Shown here: one piece after another, positions 1-7,077 of the stretch
Numbering within the stretch: the stretch's first letter is position 1
Layout: every line of letters starts with the position of its first letter
Assembly: GCA_016938425.1 (NCBI GenBank)
Contig: JAFGUR010000030.1
Location: 1-23,065, forward strand
Source of the DNA: Fusobacteriaceae bacterium
GTDB taxonomy: Bacteria; Fusobacteriota; Fusobacteriia; Fusobacteriales; Fusobacteriaceae
DNA: 23,065 nucleotides
Direction: 5' to 3'
The notes under the pieces: model-generated
Databases searched by the model: none
Told to the model about the DNA's origin: nothing
What the model saw: only the letters and a program-made list of their open reading frames with translations
Translations under genes and position numbers: made by a program

Positions 1-67
1 GCTCAATTGGTAGAGTAACGGTCTCCAAAACCGTCGGTTTAGGGTTCGAGTCCCTACTGCCCTGCCA
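1..67 (+). tRNA. tRNA-Trp (CCA anticodon), 5' end cut by window edge
   Basis: The anticodon stem at 18-22/30-34 closes a 7-nt loop (23-29) with CCA at 25-27, which reads the Trp codon UGG. The T arm is 40-56 with a TTCGAGT loop. The 3' acceptor strand is 57-63, followed by discriminator G64 and an encoded CCA at 65-67. About nine 5' bases (the acceptor 5' strand and positions 8-9) lie outside the window. A tRNA-Trp just upstream of secE-nusG is a common bacterial arrangement, so the tRNA and secE are probably co-transcribed; only 23 bases separate them. Confidence 0.96.
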
Positions 68-90
68 ATTTAATACTAAGGGTGATGAAA

Positions 91-282
91 ATGGCTTTAA
101 TGGAATTGCTTAATGAAGTAAAGATTGAATTCAAAAAAGTTAAATGGCCTAATAAAGAGGAATCTATCAATGTCACTATTCTTGTTGTATTGCTTAGTGT
201 AGGGATTGGAATTTATGCTGGTCTTTTTGACACTTTGTTTGCAAAAGTAATATTAACACTTAGTAGTAAAATCGGAGGGTAA
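91..282 (+). CDS. secE: Preprotein translocase subunit SecE
   Basis: This is a small inner-membrane protein of 63 residues that clamps the two halves of SecY in the Sec translocon. The amphipathic cytoplasmic helix carries the family signature EFKKVKWPNKEE at about residues 13-24. One hydrophobic segment (about 27-57) follows, so this is the short single-TM bacterial form. I chose ATG 91 because AAGGGTGA (78-85) lies five bases upstream. In-frame GTG 82 and ATG 85 sit inside that ribosome binding site and are unlikely starts. The gene lies between tRNA-Trp and nusG, and the nusG ribosome binding site (GGAGGG, 274-279) is inside the last codons of secE, suggesting translational coupling. Confidence 0.95.
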   Translation: MALMELLNEVKIEFKKVKWPNKEESINVTILVVLLSVGIGIYAGLFDTLFAKVILTLSSKIGG

Positions 283-284
283 CA

Positions 285-890
285 ATGGAAGGTAAGACCT
301 TAGAAAAAAAATGGTATATAATCCATACTTATTCAGGTTACGAAAAAAAAGTAATGACTGATTTGGAAAAAAGAATAGAAAGTCTAAACCTTACAGATAA
401 AGTTTTTAATATCATCGTTCCAGAAGAGGAAACTATTGAGTTAAGAAGAGGGAAAAAGAAAGTCATAGCTAGAAAACTGTTTCCAGGTTATGTAATGGTT
501 GAAATGTTGGTTGAAAGAGAAGAAACTAATGATGGAATAGGATTTAGAGTAGACAGTGATGCTTGGTATGTAATAAGGAATACTAATGGAGTAACTGGGT
601 TTGTTGGAGTAGGTTCTGAACCAACACCAATGGAAGACTCTGAAGTACAATCTTTATTTAAAAAGATTGGTTTAAAAATTGATGAAGAAACTTTAAATGA
701 AGCTAAAGAAGAAATAGTTTTAGATTTTGAAGTTGGAGATTTTGTAAAAATATTAGATGGCGGTTTTGCTGATGAAGAAGGTAAAGTTGCTAACATTGAT
801 TATGAACATAAAAGAGTTAAAGTGATGATAGAAATGTTTGGAAGAATGACTCCAGTTGAAGTTGGATTTGATGGAGTAAAGAAAGCATAA
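285..890 (+). CDS. nusG: Transcription termination/antitermination factor NusG
   Basis: This 201-residue elongation factor binds the RNA polymerase clamp through its NGN domain and ribosomal S10, Rho or other partners through its KOW domain. The NGN domain spans about residues 8-120 (KKWYIIHTYSGYEKK at the start, FPGYVMVEM at 66-74, WYVIRNTNGVTGFVG at 94-108). The KOW domain occupies about 147-195 (VGDFVKILDGGFADEEGKV, 150-168). A short acidic stretch at about 76-92 makes it slightly longer than the roughly 180-residue E. coli protein. It starts two bases after the secE stop. Its stop codon forms the loop of a perfect 7-bp hairpin (881-897). Family assignment is certain; I saw no internal anomaly. 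Confidence 0.97.
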   Translation: MEGKTLEKKWYIIHTYSGYEKKVMTDLEKRIESLNLTDKVFNIIVPEEETIELRRGKKKVIARKLFPGYVMVEMLVEREETNDGIGFRVDSDAWYVIRNTNGVTGFVGVGSEPTPMEDSEVQSLFKKIGLKIDEETLNEAKEEIVLDFEVGDFVKILDGGFADEEGKVANIDYEHKRVKVMIEMFGRMTPVEVGFDGVKKA

Positions 891-930
891 TGCTTTCAAG
901 TGGGAGATAAATTCATTATTACCACATATT
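881..930 (+). promoter_or_regulatory. rplK leader hairpins (nusG stop hairpin and possible L1-type site)
   Basis: Two structures can be drawn between nusG and rplK. GAAAGCA (881-887) pairs perfectly with TGCTTTC (891-897), with the nusG stop TAA as the three-base loop; no U-run follows, so it does not look like a terminator. Then GTGG (900-903) can pair with CCAC (922-925) around an asymmetric interior with a small ATAA/TTAT inner stem. The same outer pair and the same ATTACCACA 3' edge recur before rplA at 1405-1431. This repetition in an L11-L1 operon fits an L1 autoregulatory site. The pairing is seen; the L1 role is inferred. Confidence 0.45.
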
Positions 931-951
931 ATACGGAGGTGTAAATAAAAA

Positions 952-1377
952 ATGGCAAAAGAAGTAACAGGTAAGATAAAATTACAATTGCAAGCAGGGA
1001 AAGCTAATCCAGCTCCTCCAGTAGGACCTGCTTTAGGACAACATGGAGTAAACATCATGGAGTTCTGTAAACAATTTAACGCAAAAACTCAAGATAAAAT
1101 GGGATTTGTAATTCCAGTAGAAATTTCAGTTTATAAAGATAGAAGTTTCTCATTTATATTAAAGACTCCACCTGCATCAGATTTAATAAAAAAAGCAGCT
1201 GGAATAACATCTGGTGCTAATAACTCTAAAACTGTGGTTGCTGGAAAAATGACAGAAGCTAAGTTAAGAGAAATTGCTGAAACAAAAATGGCTGACTTGA
1301 ATGCTGCATCAGTAGAAGCTGCAATGTCAATGATTAAAGGATCAGCAAGATCTATGGGTGTAAAAGTAGAAGGATAA
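952..1377 (+). CDS. rplK: 50S ribosomal protein L11
   Basis: This is a 141-residue ribosomal protein of the GTPase-associated centre. It binds 23S rRNA helices 43/44 with L10 and is the classical site for stringent-factor sensing and thiopeptide action. The start MAKEVTGKIKLQLQAGKA and the block NPAPPVGPALGQHGVNIMEFCKQFNA are nearly invariant across bacteria. The RNA-binding C-terminal domain ends with AMSMIKGSARSMGVKVEG. Its length matches the family. GGAGGTG (935-941) precedes ATG 952 with a ten-base gap, slightly long but acceptable. It is followed 74 bases later by rplA in the usual order. Confidence 0.98.
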   Translation: MAKEVTGKIKLQLQAGKANPAPPVGPALGQHGVNIMEFCKQFNAKTQDKMGFVIPVEISVYKDRSFSFILKTPPASDLIKKAAGITSGANNSKTVVAGKMTEAKLREIAETKMADLNAASVEAAMSMIKGSARSMGVKVEG

Positions 1378-1404
1378 TATCAGTTTGTTGGATCGTTAAA
1401 TTTA

Positions 1405-1430
1405 GTGGAAGGGCTTAACCCGATTACCAC
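1405..1430 (+). promoter_or_regulatory. Hairpin upstream of rplA, possible L1 binding site
   Basis: GTGG (1405-1408) pairs with CCAC (1427-1430), and inside it GGG (1411-1413) pairs with CCC (1419-1421). The two stems are separated by an asymmetric internal loop: AA on one side, GATTA on the other. Two short helices around an asymmetric loop is the general form of known L1-binding RNAs. The rplA ribosome binding site (GGGAGG, 1435-1440) begins a few bases downstream, so stabilising this element could reduce rplA translation. The fold is read from the sequence; L1 binding is inference. Confidence 0.45.
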
Positions 1431-1451
1431 AAAAGGGAGGAAATTTAGAAA

Positions 1452-2159
1452 ATGGCAAAAAAAAGAGGTAAAAAATACTTAGAAATTGCTAAATTAGTAG
1501 ATAGAGAAAAATTATATACAATAAAAGAAGCAGTAGAGTTAGTCGAAAAAACTAAAACAGCTAAATTTATAGAAACAGTAGAAGTAGCATTAAAATTGGG
1601 AGTAGATCCTAGACATGCTGATCAACAAGTGAGAGGAACAGTTGTTTTACCACACGGAACTGGGAAAACTGTTAAAATTTTAGCTATAACTTCAGGAGAA
1701 AATGTTCAAAAAGCTTTAGATGCTGGAGCAGATTATGCTGGAGATGAATATATAGAAAAAATAGCTCAAGGATGGTTAGACTTTGATATAGTTATAGCTA
1801 CACCAGACATGATGCCTAAATTAGGAAAATTAGGAAGAATATTAGGAACTAAAGGGTTAATGCCTAATCCTAAATCAGGAACAGTTACTCCAGATATCGC
1901 ATCTGCAGTATCAGAATTTAAAAAAGGTAAATTGGCTTTTAGAGTAGATAAATTAGGTTCTATTCATGTTCCGGTAGGGAAAGTAAACTTTGAATCAGCT
2001 AAAATCGAAGAAAATTTAAAAGCATTCTTAACAGAAATAGTAAGATTAAAACCTTCTTCATCAAAAGGAACTTACTTAAAAACTGTAGCTATTTCTTTAA
2101 CTATGGGACCTGGAATTAAAATTGATCCAGCTTTAGCAGATAAAGAATTAACTGTATAA
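1452..2159 (+). CDS. rplA: 50S ribosomal protein L1
   Basis: This 235-residue protein forms the mobile L1 stalk that handles E-site tRNA, and in many bacteria it represses its own operon. The N-terminal MAKKRGKKYLEIAKLVDREKLY and the block VEVALKLGVDPRHADQQVRGTVVLPHGTGKTV are typical. The second domain carries DMMPKLGKLGRILGTKGLMPNPKSGTV split across about residues 119-145. The C-terminus ends with SLTMGPGIKIDPALADKEL. Length is normal. AGGGAGG (1434-1440) sits 11 bases before ATG 1452. Its leader hairpin at 1405-1430 resembles that of rplK, consistent with L1 feedback. Confidence 0.98.
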   Translation: MAKKRGKKYLEIAKLVDREKLYTIKEAVELVEKTKTAKFIETVEVALKLGVDPRHADQQVRGTVVLPHGTGKTVKILAITSGENVQKALDAGADYAGDEYIEKIAQGWLDFDIVIATPDMMPKLGKLGRILGTKGLMPNPKSGTVTPDIASAVSEFKKGKLAFRVDKLGSIHVPVGKVNFESAKIEENLKAFLTEIVRLKPSSSKGTYLKTVAISLTMGPGIKIDPALADKELTV

Positions 2160-2192
2160 TTAGTTATTTAATTAAAATTAAATATAAATAAA

Positions 2193-2308
2193 CCAAAGAC
2201 AGTAGGGGTTTTTTAAAAACTTAAAAAACCTACCGAGGTTTTAGTTGACATATAACTGAAACTTTATATTTTACCTCTGATGTCTTTGGGTCAGGGGTAT
2301 TTTATTTA
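2193..2308 (+). promoter_or_regulatory. L10-type ribosomal protein leader with transcription attenuator
   Basis: The rplA-rplJ gap holds a highly structured leader. The closing stem CCAAAGACA (2193-2201) pairs perfectly with TGTCTTTGG (2281-2289). Inside are an A/T-rich hairpin closed by GTAGG/CCTAC (2202-2206/2229-2233), and a stem GAGGT/ACCTC (2235-2239/2273-2277) that encloses a smaller AGTT/AACT hairpin (2243-2246/2254-2257). Competing with these, TACCTCTGA (2272-2280) pairs with TCAGGGGTA (2291-2299, one G-U) and is followed by the U-rich TTTTATTT, giving an intrinsic terminator. The two folds are mutually exclusive. In B. subtilis the L10-L12 complex is known to bind such a leader and promote termination; the same logic is inferred here. 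Confidence 0.88.
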
Positions 2309-2326
2309 AGAGGAGGTGACTTTAGG

Positions 2327-2818
2327 ATGGCAGCAAATGAAGCAAAAAAAGTTGCAGTTGCAGAGTTAGTAGCTAAACTTAAAGATGCAAAAACTGTAGT
2401 TTTAAGTGACTATAAAGGATTAACAGCAGTAGAAGCTGACGCACTAAGAAAAAAATCAAGAGAAGTAGGAGTTGACTATTTCGTAGCTAAAAACAGATTA
2501 TTCAAATTAGCTTTACAAGAAGCTGGATTTGATGTTGATTTTGGTACTGATTTAAAAGGTACAACAGCTTTCGCATTATCAAATGATCCAGTTGCTCCAG
2601 CAAAACTAGTTTATGATTTCAGTAAAGAAGTTAAAGGTAAATTAGCAATTAAAGCTGGATTAGCTGAAGGTAAAAAATTATCTGTTGCAGAGGTAGAAGC
2701 ATTAGCTAAATTACCATCAAGAGATCAATTGTTATCAATGGTTTTAAACTCTATGTTAGGACCAATAAGAAAACTTGCTTACGCAGCAAACGCAATTGTG
2801 GATAAAAAAGAAGCGTAA
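2327..2818 (+). CDS. rplJ: 50S ribosomal protein L10
   Basis: This 163-residue base of the L7/L12 stalk anchors L12 dimers through its C-terminal helix and contacts 23S rRNA near L11. The N-terminal domain shows the familiar KTVVLSDYKGLTAVEADALRK pattern split by about residue 40, and VGVDYFVAKNRLFKLAL. The C-terminal section LPSRDQLLSMVLNSMLGPIRKL precedes the L12-binding helix. AGGAGGTGA (2311-2319) gives a strong ribosome binding site seven bases before ATG 2327. It lies directly after the L10-type leader that probably controls it, and 44 bases before rplL. Confidence 0.97.
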   Translation: MAANEAKKVAVAELVAKLKDAKTVVLSDYKGLTAVEADALRKKSREVGVDYFVAKNRLFKLALQEAGFDVDFGTDLKGTTAFALSNDPVAPAKLVYDFSKEVKGKLAIKAGLAEGKKLSVAEVEALAKLPSRDQLLSMVLNSMLGPIRKLAYAANAIVDKKEA

Positions 2819-2862
2819 TTATTGAAAAAAATTAAATTAAATATTTTAGGAGGAAAAAATAA

Positions 2863-3228
2863 ATGGCATTCAATAAAGAACAATTTATAGCTGATTTAGA
2901 GGCTATGACAGTATTAGAATTAAAAGAATTAGTAACAGCTTTAGAAGATCACTTTGGAGTAACTGCAGCAGCACCTGTAGCAGTAGCAGCAGGTCCAGCA
3001 GTAGTAGAAGAAGAAAAAACTGAATTCGATGTAGTATTAGTTGATGGAGGAGCTTCTAAAATTAACGTAATTAAAGTTGTAAGAGCTTTAACTGGGTTAG
3101 GATTAAAAGATGCTAAAGATTTAGTAGATGCTGGAAACAAAGTAGTTAAAGAAGGAGTTTCTAAAGATGAAGCTGATAAAGTTAAAGCTGAATTAGAAGC
3201 TGCTGGAGCAAAAGTAGAAGTTAAATAA
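2863..3228 (+). CDS. rplL: 50S ribosomal protein L7/L12
   Basis: This 121-residue acidic stalk protein recruits and stimulates translational GTPases. The N-terminal dimerisation segment (AFNKEQFIADLEAMTVLELKELV split over residues 2-24) binds L10. A flexible Ala/Pro/Val-rich hinge follows (about 32-52). The globular C-terminal domain carries KTEFDVVLVDGGASKINVIK and the GLGLKDAKDLVD element around residues 78-90, which contacts EF-Tu and EF-G. It is full length. TAGGAGG lies seven bases upstream of ATG 2863. Expression is normally several-fold above other ribosomal proteins, and a hairpin between rplL and rpoB may help partition expression. Confidence 0.98.
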   Translation: MAFNKEQFIADLEAMTVLELKELVTALEDHFGVTAAAPVAVAAGPAVVEEEKTEFDVVLVDGGASKINVIKVVRALTGLGLKDAKDLVDAGNKVVKEGVSKDEADKVKAELEAAGAKVEVK

Positions 3229-3238
3229 TTAATTAAAT

Positions 3239-3337
3239 AAGGCGCTTCATTTGAAGTGCCTTTAACCATAATTTAAGGAAATAAAATATTGAACTGAATA
3301 TTCTACTTGTAAAGATGTTTCGCTTTGCGAAACTTTT
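3239..3337 (+). terminator. rplL-rpoB intergenic stem-loops, probable attenuator or processing region
   Basis: The first hairpin pairs AAGGCGCTTC (3239-3248) with GAAGTGCCTT (3253-3262, one G-U) around ATTT. Its U-run is only three bases. The second pairs GTTTCGC (3317-3323) perfectly with GCGAAAC (3327-3333) around TTT and is followed by TTTTAT. Both U-tracts are short, so partial termination or RNase processing is more likely than a full stop. In E. coli the same gap holds a partial terminator and an RNase III site; the parallel here is inferred. Confidence 0.6.
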
Positions 3338-3363
3338 ATAGTCTAATAAGGTTTTTAATTTTT

Positions 3364-3391
3364 TTGATAATTATATATTTAATTTTATGTA
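3364..3391 (+). promoter_or_regulatory. Weak candidate promoter upstream of rpoB
   Basis: TTGATA (3364-3369) and TATGTA (3386-3391) are separated by 16 bases, 53 bases upstream of the rpoB start. The match is modest in very AT-rich DNA and could be chance. A local promoter would let rpoBC be expressed independently of the L10 leader and the rplL-rpoB hairpins. Confidence 0.3.
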
Positions 3392-3444
3392 TGATTATTT
3401 TAGGAATTAATACCTATTTAATATTGTAAGGAGTGTGAGCTTTA

Positions 3445-6400
3445 ATGGGAAAACTTGTCGAAAGAATAAGTTTTGGAAGAATTAAAGAAAGAGGAGTAAT
3501 GCCTCATTTTTTGGAGTTTCAGTTAAGTTCTTATGAAGATTTTTTACAAAGCAAAAAACAGCCTAATCAAAGAGAAAATCAAGGGTTAGAGCAAGCTTTT
3601 AGAGAAATATTTCCAATAGAATCTTCAAATGGTGGAGACATTAAATTGGAATATATGTGGTATGAATTACACGATAATGATGCACCACTTAATGATGAAC
3701 TTGAGTGTAAAAAAAGAGGGAAAACTTATTCAGCTGCACTAAAAGTTAAATTAAGACTTATAAACAAAAAAGCTGGAAATGAAATACAAGAATCTTTAGT
3801 TTATTTTGGTGAAATACCTTTAATGACTGAAAGAGCGAGTTTTATTATAAATGGAGCAGAAAGAGTAGTTGTATCTCAATTGCATAGATCTCCAGGAGTT
3901 TCATTTAATAAAGAAGTTAATATTCAAACAGGAAAAGATCTTTATACAGGGAAAATTATTCCTTATAAAGGAACTTGGTTAGAGTTTGAAACAGATAAAA
4001 ATGATTTTTTAAATGTTAAAATTGACAGAAAGAAAAAAGTTTTATCATCTGTGTTTTTAAAAGCAGTTGAATTTTACAATTCAAATGAAGAAATTATGGA
4101 TGAATTCTTAGAAGTGAAATCTTTAAATGTTAAAGAAAAGTTAATTAAATACAATAATGTTGAAGAATTAATTTCGAAATTAAGAACTGACATTGAAGGA
4201 AGTTTTTTAAAAGATCCTTTAGTTGACGATGAAACAGGAGAAATTTTATTTGATACAGCAAAAGTTATTGATGAAGAGTTTGTAAATTATGTTGTTAATC
4301 ACAATATAGAAGAGTTGGTTTATTGGGAAGTAAAACCAGAAGATAAAGTTTTAGCAAATTCTTTAGTTCATGATTCTACAACAAATTCAGATGAAGCAGT
4401 ACTGGAAGTTTTTAAAAAACTTAGACCAGGAGATTTGGTAACTGTTGATTCTGCAAGATCTCTTATAAGACAAATGTTCTTTAATCCACAAAGATATGAT
4501 TTGGCACAAGTTGGAAGATATAAAATGAACAAAAGATTGAAATTAGATGTTCAAGAAAATGAAATATCTTTAACAAAAGCAGATGTAGATAAGACAATAA
4601 GATATGTAATGAAGCTTAATAATGGAGAAGGATATACTGATGATATAGACAATTTATCTAACAGAAGGGTTAGAGGAGTTGGAGAATTATTATTAATGCA
4701 AATTAAGTCAGGAATGGCTAAAATGTCAAAAATGGTTAAAGAAAAAATGACGATTCAAGAAGTTACAACATTGACTCCTCAATCTTTATTGAATACAAGA
4801 CCATTAAATGCATTGATTTTAGATTTCTTTGGTTCGGGACAATTGTCTCAATTTATGGATCAGTCAAATCCATTAGCTGAACTTACGCATAAAAGAAGAA
4901 TATCTGCACTTGGACCTGGAGGGCTTTCTAGAGAAAGAGCAGGATTTGAGGTAAGGGACGTTCATGATTCACATTATGGAAGAATTTGTCCAATAGAAAC
5001 TCCAGAGGGACCAAACATTGGATTAATAGGTTCATTAGCAACTTATGGAAGAGTTAATAAATATGGATTTATTGAAACACCATATGTAAAAGTAAATAAT
5101 GGAGTTCCTAATTTTGATGATATTAGATATTTAGCAGCAGAAGATGAAGAAGATTTATTTATAGCCCAAGCAGATACACCTATTTCAGAAGCTGGTTTAT
5201 TTATTAATAATGAAGCTGTTTGTAGATATGGTAGTGAGATTGTTCATGTTGATATAACTAAAATTCATTATTTAGACGTATCACCAAAACAAGTAGTTTC
5301 AGTGTCAGCAGGATTAATACCATTCTTAGAACATGATGATGCCAACAGAGCACTTATGGGATCAAACATGCAAAGACAAGCAGTACCTCTATTAAAATCT
5401 GAAGCTCCTTTTATAGGAACAGGAATGGAGAGAAAAGTTGCAGTAGATTCTGGAGCAGTAGTAGTTTCTAAAGTTGCAGGAAAAGTTGTGTATGTAGACG
5501 CTAGAAAAGTAGTAGTAGAGGAAGCTACAACTAAAAAAGAGCATACTTATAGACTATTGAACTTTGAAAGATCAAACCAAGTTATGTGTTTACATCAAAA
5601 ACCAGTTGTTTCATTAGGACAACCAGTGGAAGTAGGTTCAATCTTAGCAGATGGACCAGCAACTCAAGGTGGAGATTTAGCTTTAGGAAGAAATATTCTG
5701 ATGACATTCATGCCATGGGAAGGATATAACTTCGAGGATGCCATATTAATTTCTGAAAGATTAAGAAAAGATGATGTGTTTACATCAATTCATATTGAAG
5801 AATATGAGATAGAAGCTAGATCAACAAAATTAGGAGATGAAGAAATTACAAGAGAAATCCCTAATGTAAGTGAAGAAGCTCTTAAAAACTTAGATGCTAA
5901 TGGAGTAGTAAGAATTGGTGCTGAGCTAGAAGCAGGAGATATTTTAGTTGGGAAAACAACTCCAAAAGGAGAAACTGAGCCACCTGCTGAAGAAAAACTA
6001 TTAAGAGCAATATTTGGAGAAAAAGCTAGAGATGTTAGAGATACTTCATTAAAAATGCCACATGGTTCAAAAGGAACAGTTGTTGAAATTTTAGAGTTAT
6101 CAAGAGAAAACGGTGATGATTTAAAAGCTGGTGTAAATAAAGTAATTAAAGTTTACATAGCAGAAAAAAGAAAAATTACTGTTGGAGATAAAATGTCTGG
6201 ACGTCATGGGAATAAAGGGGTTGTATCGAGAGTATTACCACTTGAAGACATGCCATTCTTAGAAGATGGAACACCAGTAGATATAGTAATAAATCCACTT
6301 GGAGTACCTTCACGTATGAATATTGGACAGGTTCTAGAAGTTCATTTGGGGCTTGCTATGGGATTCCTAAATGGTGGAACGCACATTGCAACACCAGTAT

Positions 6401-7014
6401 TTGATGGTATTAAAGAAGAAGAAATTAAAGATTATTTAGAACAAACTGGTTTCTCAAGAACTGGTAAAGTAAAATTAATTGATGGAAGAACTGGAGAACC
6501 ATTTGATAATCCAGTAACAGTTGGTAGAATGTATATGTTAAAACTTCACCATTTGGTTGAAGATAAAATGCATGCCAGAGCAATTGGACCTTATTCATTA
6601 GTTACTCAACAACCTCTAGGAGGAAAAGCTCAATTTGGAGGACAAAGACTTGGGGAAATGGAAGTTTGGGCTTTAGAAGCTTATGGAGCTTCAAAAATAC
6701 TTCAAGAAATGTTAACAGTAAAATCAGATGATGTTACTGGAAGAACAAAAACTTATGAGGCAATTGTAAAAGGTGAAGAAATGCCAGATCCAGATTTACC
6801 AGAATCATTCAAAGTTCTATTGAAAGAATTCCAAGCATTGGCACTAGATATAGAATTATTTGATGTAAATGGAGAAATTATAGATATAAATTTAGATGGG
6901 CTAAAAGATGAAGGATTATCTGAGTTTTCATTAGCTGACCTAAGAGATGAAGATGATTATGATATAGGATTAGACATAGGTATAGATATTGAAGATGAGG
7001 ATTTTGACGAATAA
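3445..7014 (+). CDS. rpoB: DNA-directed RNA polymerase subunit beta
   Basis: This 1189-residue beta subunit forms half of the catalytic cleft. The rifampicin-pocket block spans about residues 461-500 (FFGSGQLSQFMDQSNPLAEL, then THKRRISALGPGGL). The active-site lysine motif GDKMSGRHGNKGVV is at 914-927, with K916 and K924 equivalent to E. coli K1065 and K1073. The C-terminal anchor carries KLHHLVEDKMHARAIGPYS and QPLGGKAQFGGQRLGEMEVW, and an acidic tail ends the protein. It lacks the large lineage insertions of the 1342-residue E. coli protein. One pocket residue is unusual: Gly465 where E. coli has Ser509. Start ATG 3445 follows GGAGTG. The protein is intact, with rpoC 63 bases downstream. 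Confidence 0.98.
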   Translation: MGKLVERISFGRIKERGVMPHFLEFQLSSYEDFLQSKKQPNQRENQGLEQAFREIFPIESSNGGDIKLEYMWYELHDNDAPLNDELECKKRGKTYSAALKVKLRLINKKAGNEIQESLVYFGEIPLMTERASFIINGAERVVVSQLHRSPGVSFNKEVNIQTGKDLYTGKIIPYKGTWLEFETDKNDFLNVKIDRKKKVLSSVFLKAVEFYNSNEEIMDEFLEVKSLNVKEKLIKYNNVEELISKLRTDIEGSFLKDPLVDDETGEILFDTAKVIDEEFVNYVVNHNIEELVYWEVKPEDKVLANSLVHDSTTNSDEAVLEVFKKLRPGDLVTVDSARSLIRQMFFNPQRYDLAQVGRYKMNKRLKLDVQENEISLTKADVDKTIRYVMKLNNGEGYTDDIDNLSNRRVRGVGELLLMQIKSGMAKMSKMVKEKMTIQEVTTLTPQSLLNTRPLNALILDFFGSGQLSQFMDQSNPLAELTHKRRISALGPGGLSRERAGFEVRDVHDSHYGRICPIETPEGPNIGLIGSLATYGRVNKYGFIETPYVKVNNGVPNFDDIRYLAAEDEEDLFIAQADTPISEAGLFINNEAVCRYGSEIVHVDITKIHYLDVSPKQVVSVSAGLIPFLEHDDANRALMGSNMQRQAVPLLKSEAPFIGTGMERKVAVDSGAVVVSKVAGKVVYVDARKVVVEEATTKKEHTYRLLNFERSNQVMCLHQKPVVSLGQPVEVGSILADGPATQGGDLALGRNILMTFMPWEGYNFEDAILISERLRKDDVFTSIHIEEYEIEARSTKLGDEEITREIPNVSEEALKNLDANGVVRIGAELEAGDILVGKTTPKGETEPPAEEKLLRAIFGEKARDVRDTSLKMPHGSKGTVVEILELSRENGDDLKAGVNKVIKVYIAEKRKITVGDKMSGRHGNKGVVSRVLPLEDMPFLEDGTPVDIVINPLGVPSRMNIGQVLEVHLGLAMGFLNGGTHIATPVFDGIKEEEIKDYLEQTGFSRTGKVKLIDGRTGEPFDNPVTVGRMYMLKLHHLVEDKMHARAIGPYSLVTQQPLGGKAQFGGQRLGEMEVWALEAYGASKILQEMLTVKSDDVTGRTKTYEAIVKGEEMPDPDLPESFKVLLKEFQALALDIELFDVNGEIIDINLDGLKDEGLSEFSLADLRDEDDYDIGLDIGIDIEDEDFDE

Positions 7015-7077
7015 AAAATTGTTTGAGATAAAGTTAGCACATTTAACGAGTTCATTTATGAGGAGGATTATATTAGT

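Noticed and set aside
82..90. GTG 82 or ATG 85 as the secE start
   Set aside because: Both fall within AAGGGTGA, the ribosome binding site for ATG 91.
441..1058. Open frames on the - strand over nusG and the rplK start (441-650, 488-796, 753-1058)
   Set aside because: They lie opposite strongly conserved genes, have no ribosome binding site and resemble no protein family.
2949..3269. 106-codon - strand frame over rplL
   Set aside because: It is a composition shadow of the Ala/Val/Glu-rich L7/L12 gene and has no initiation signal.
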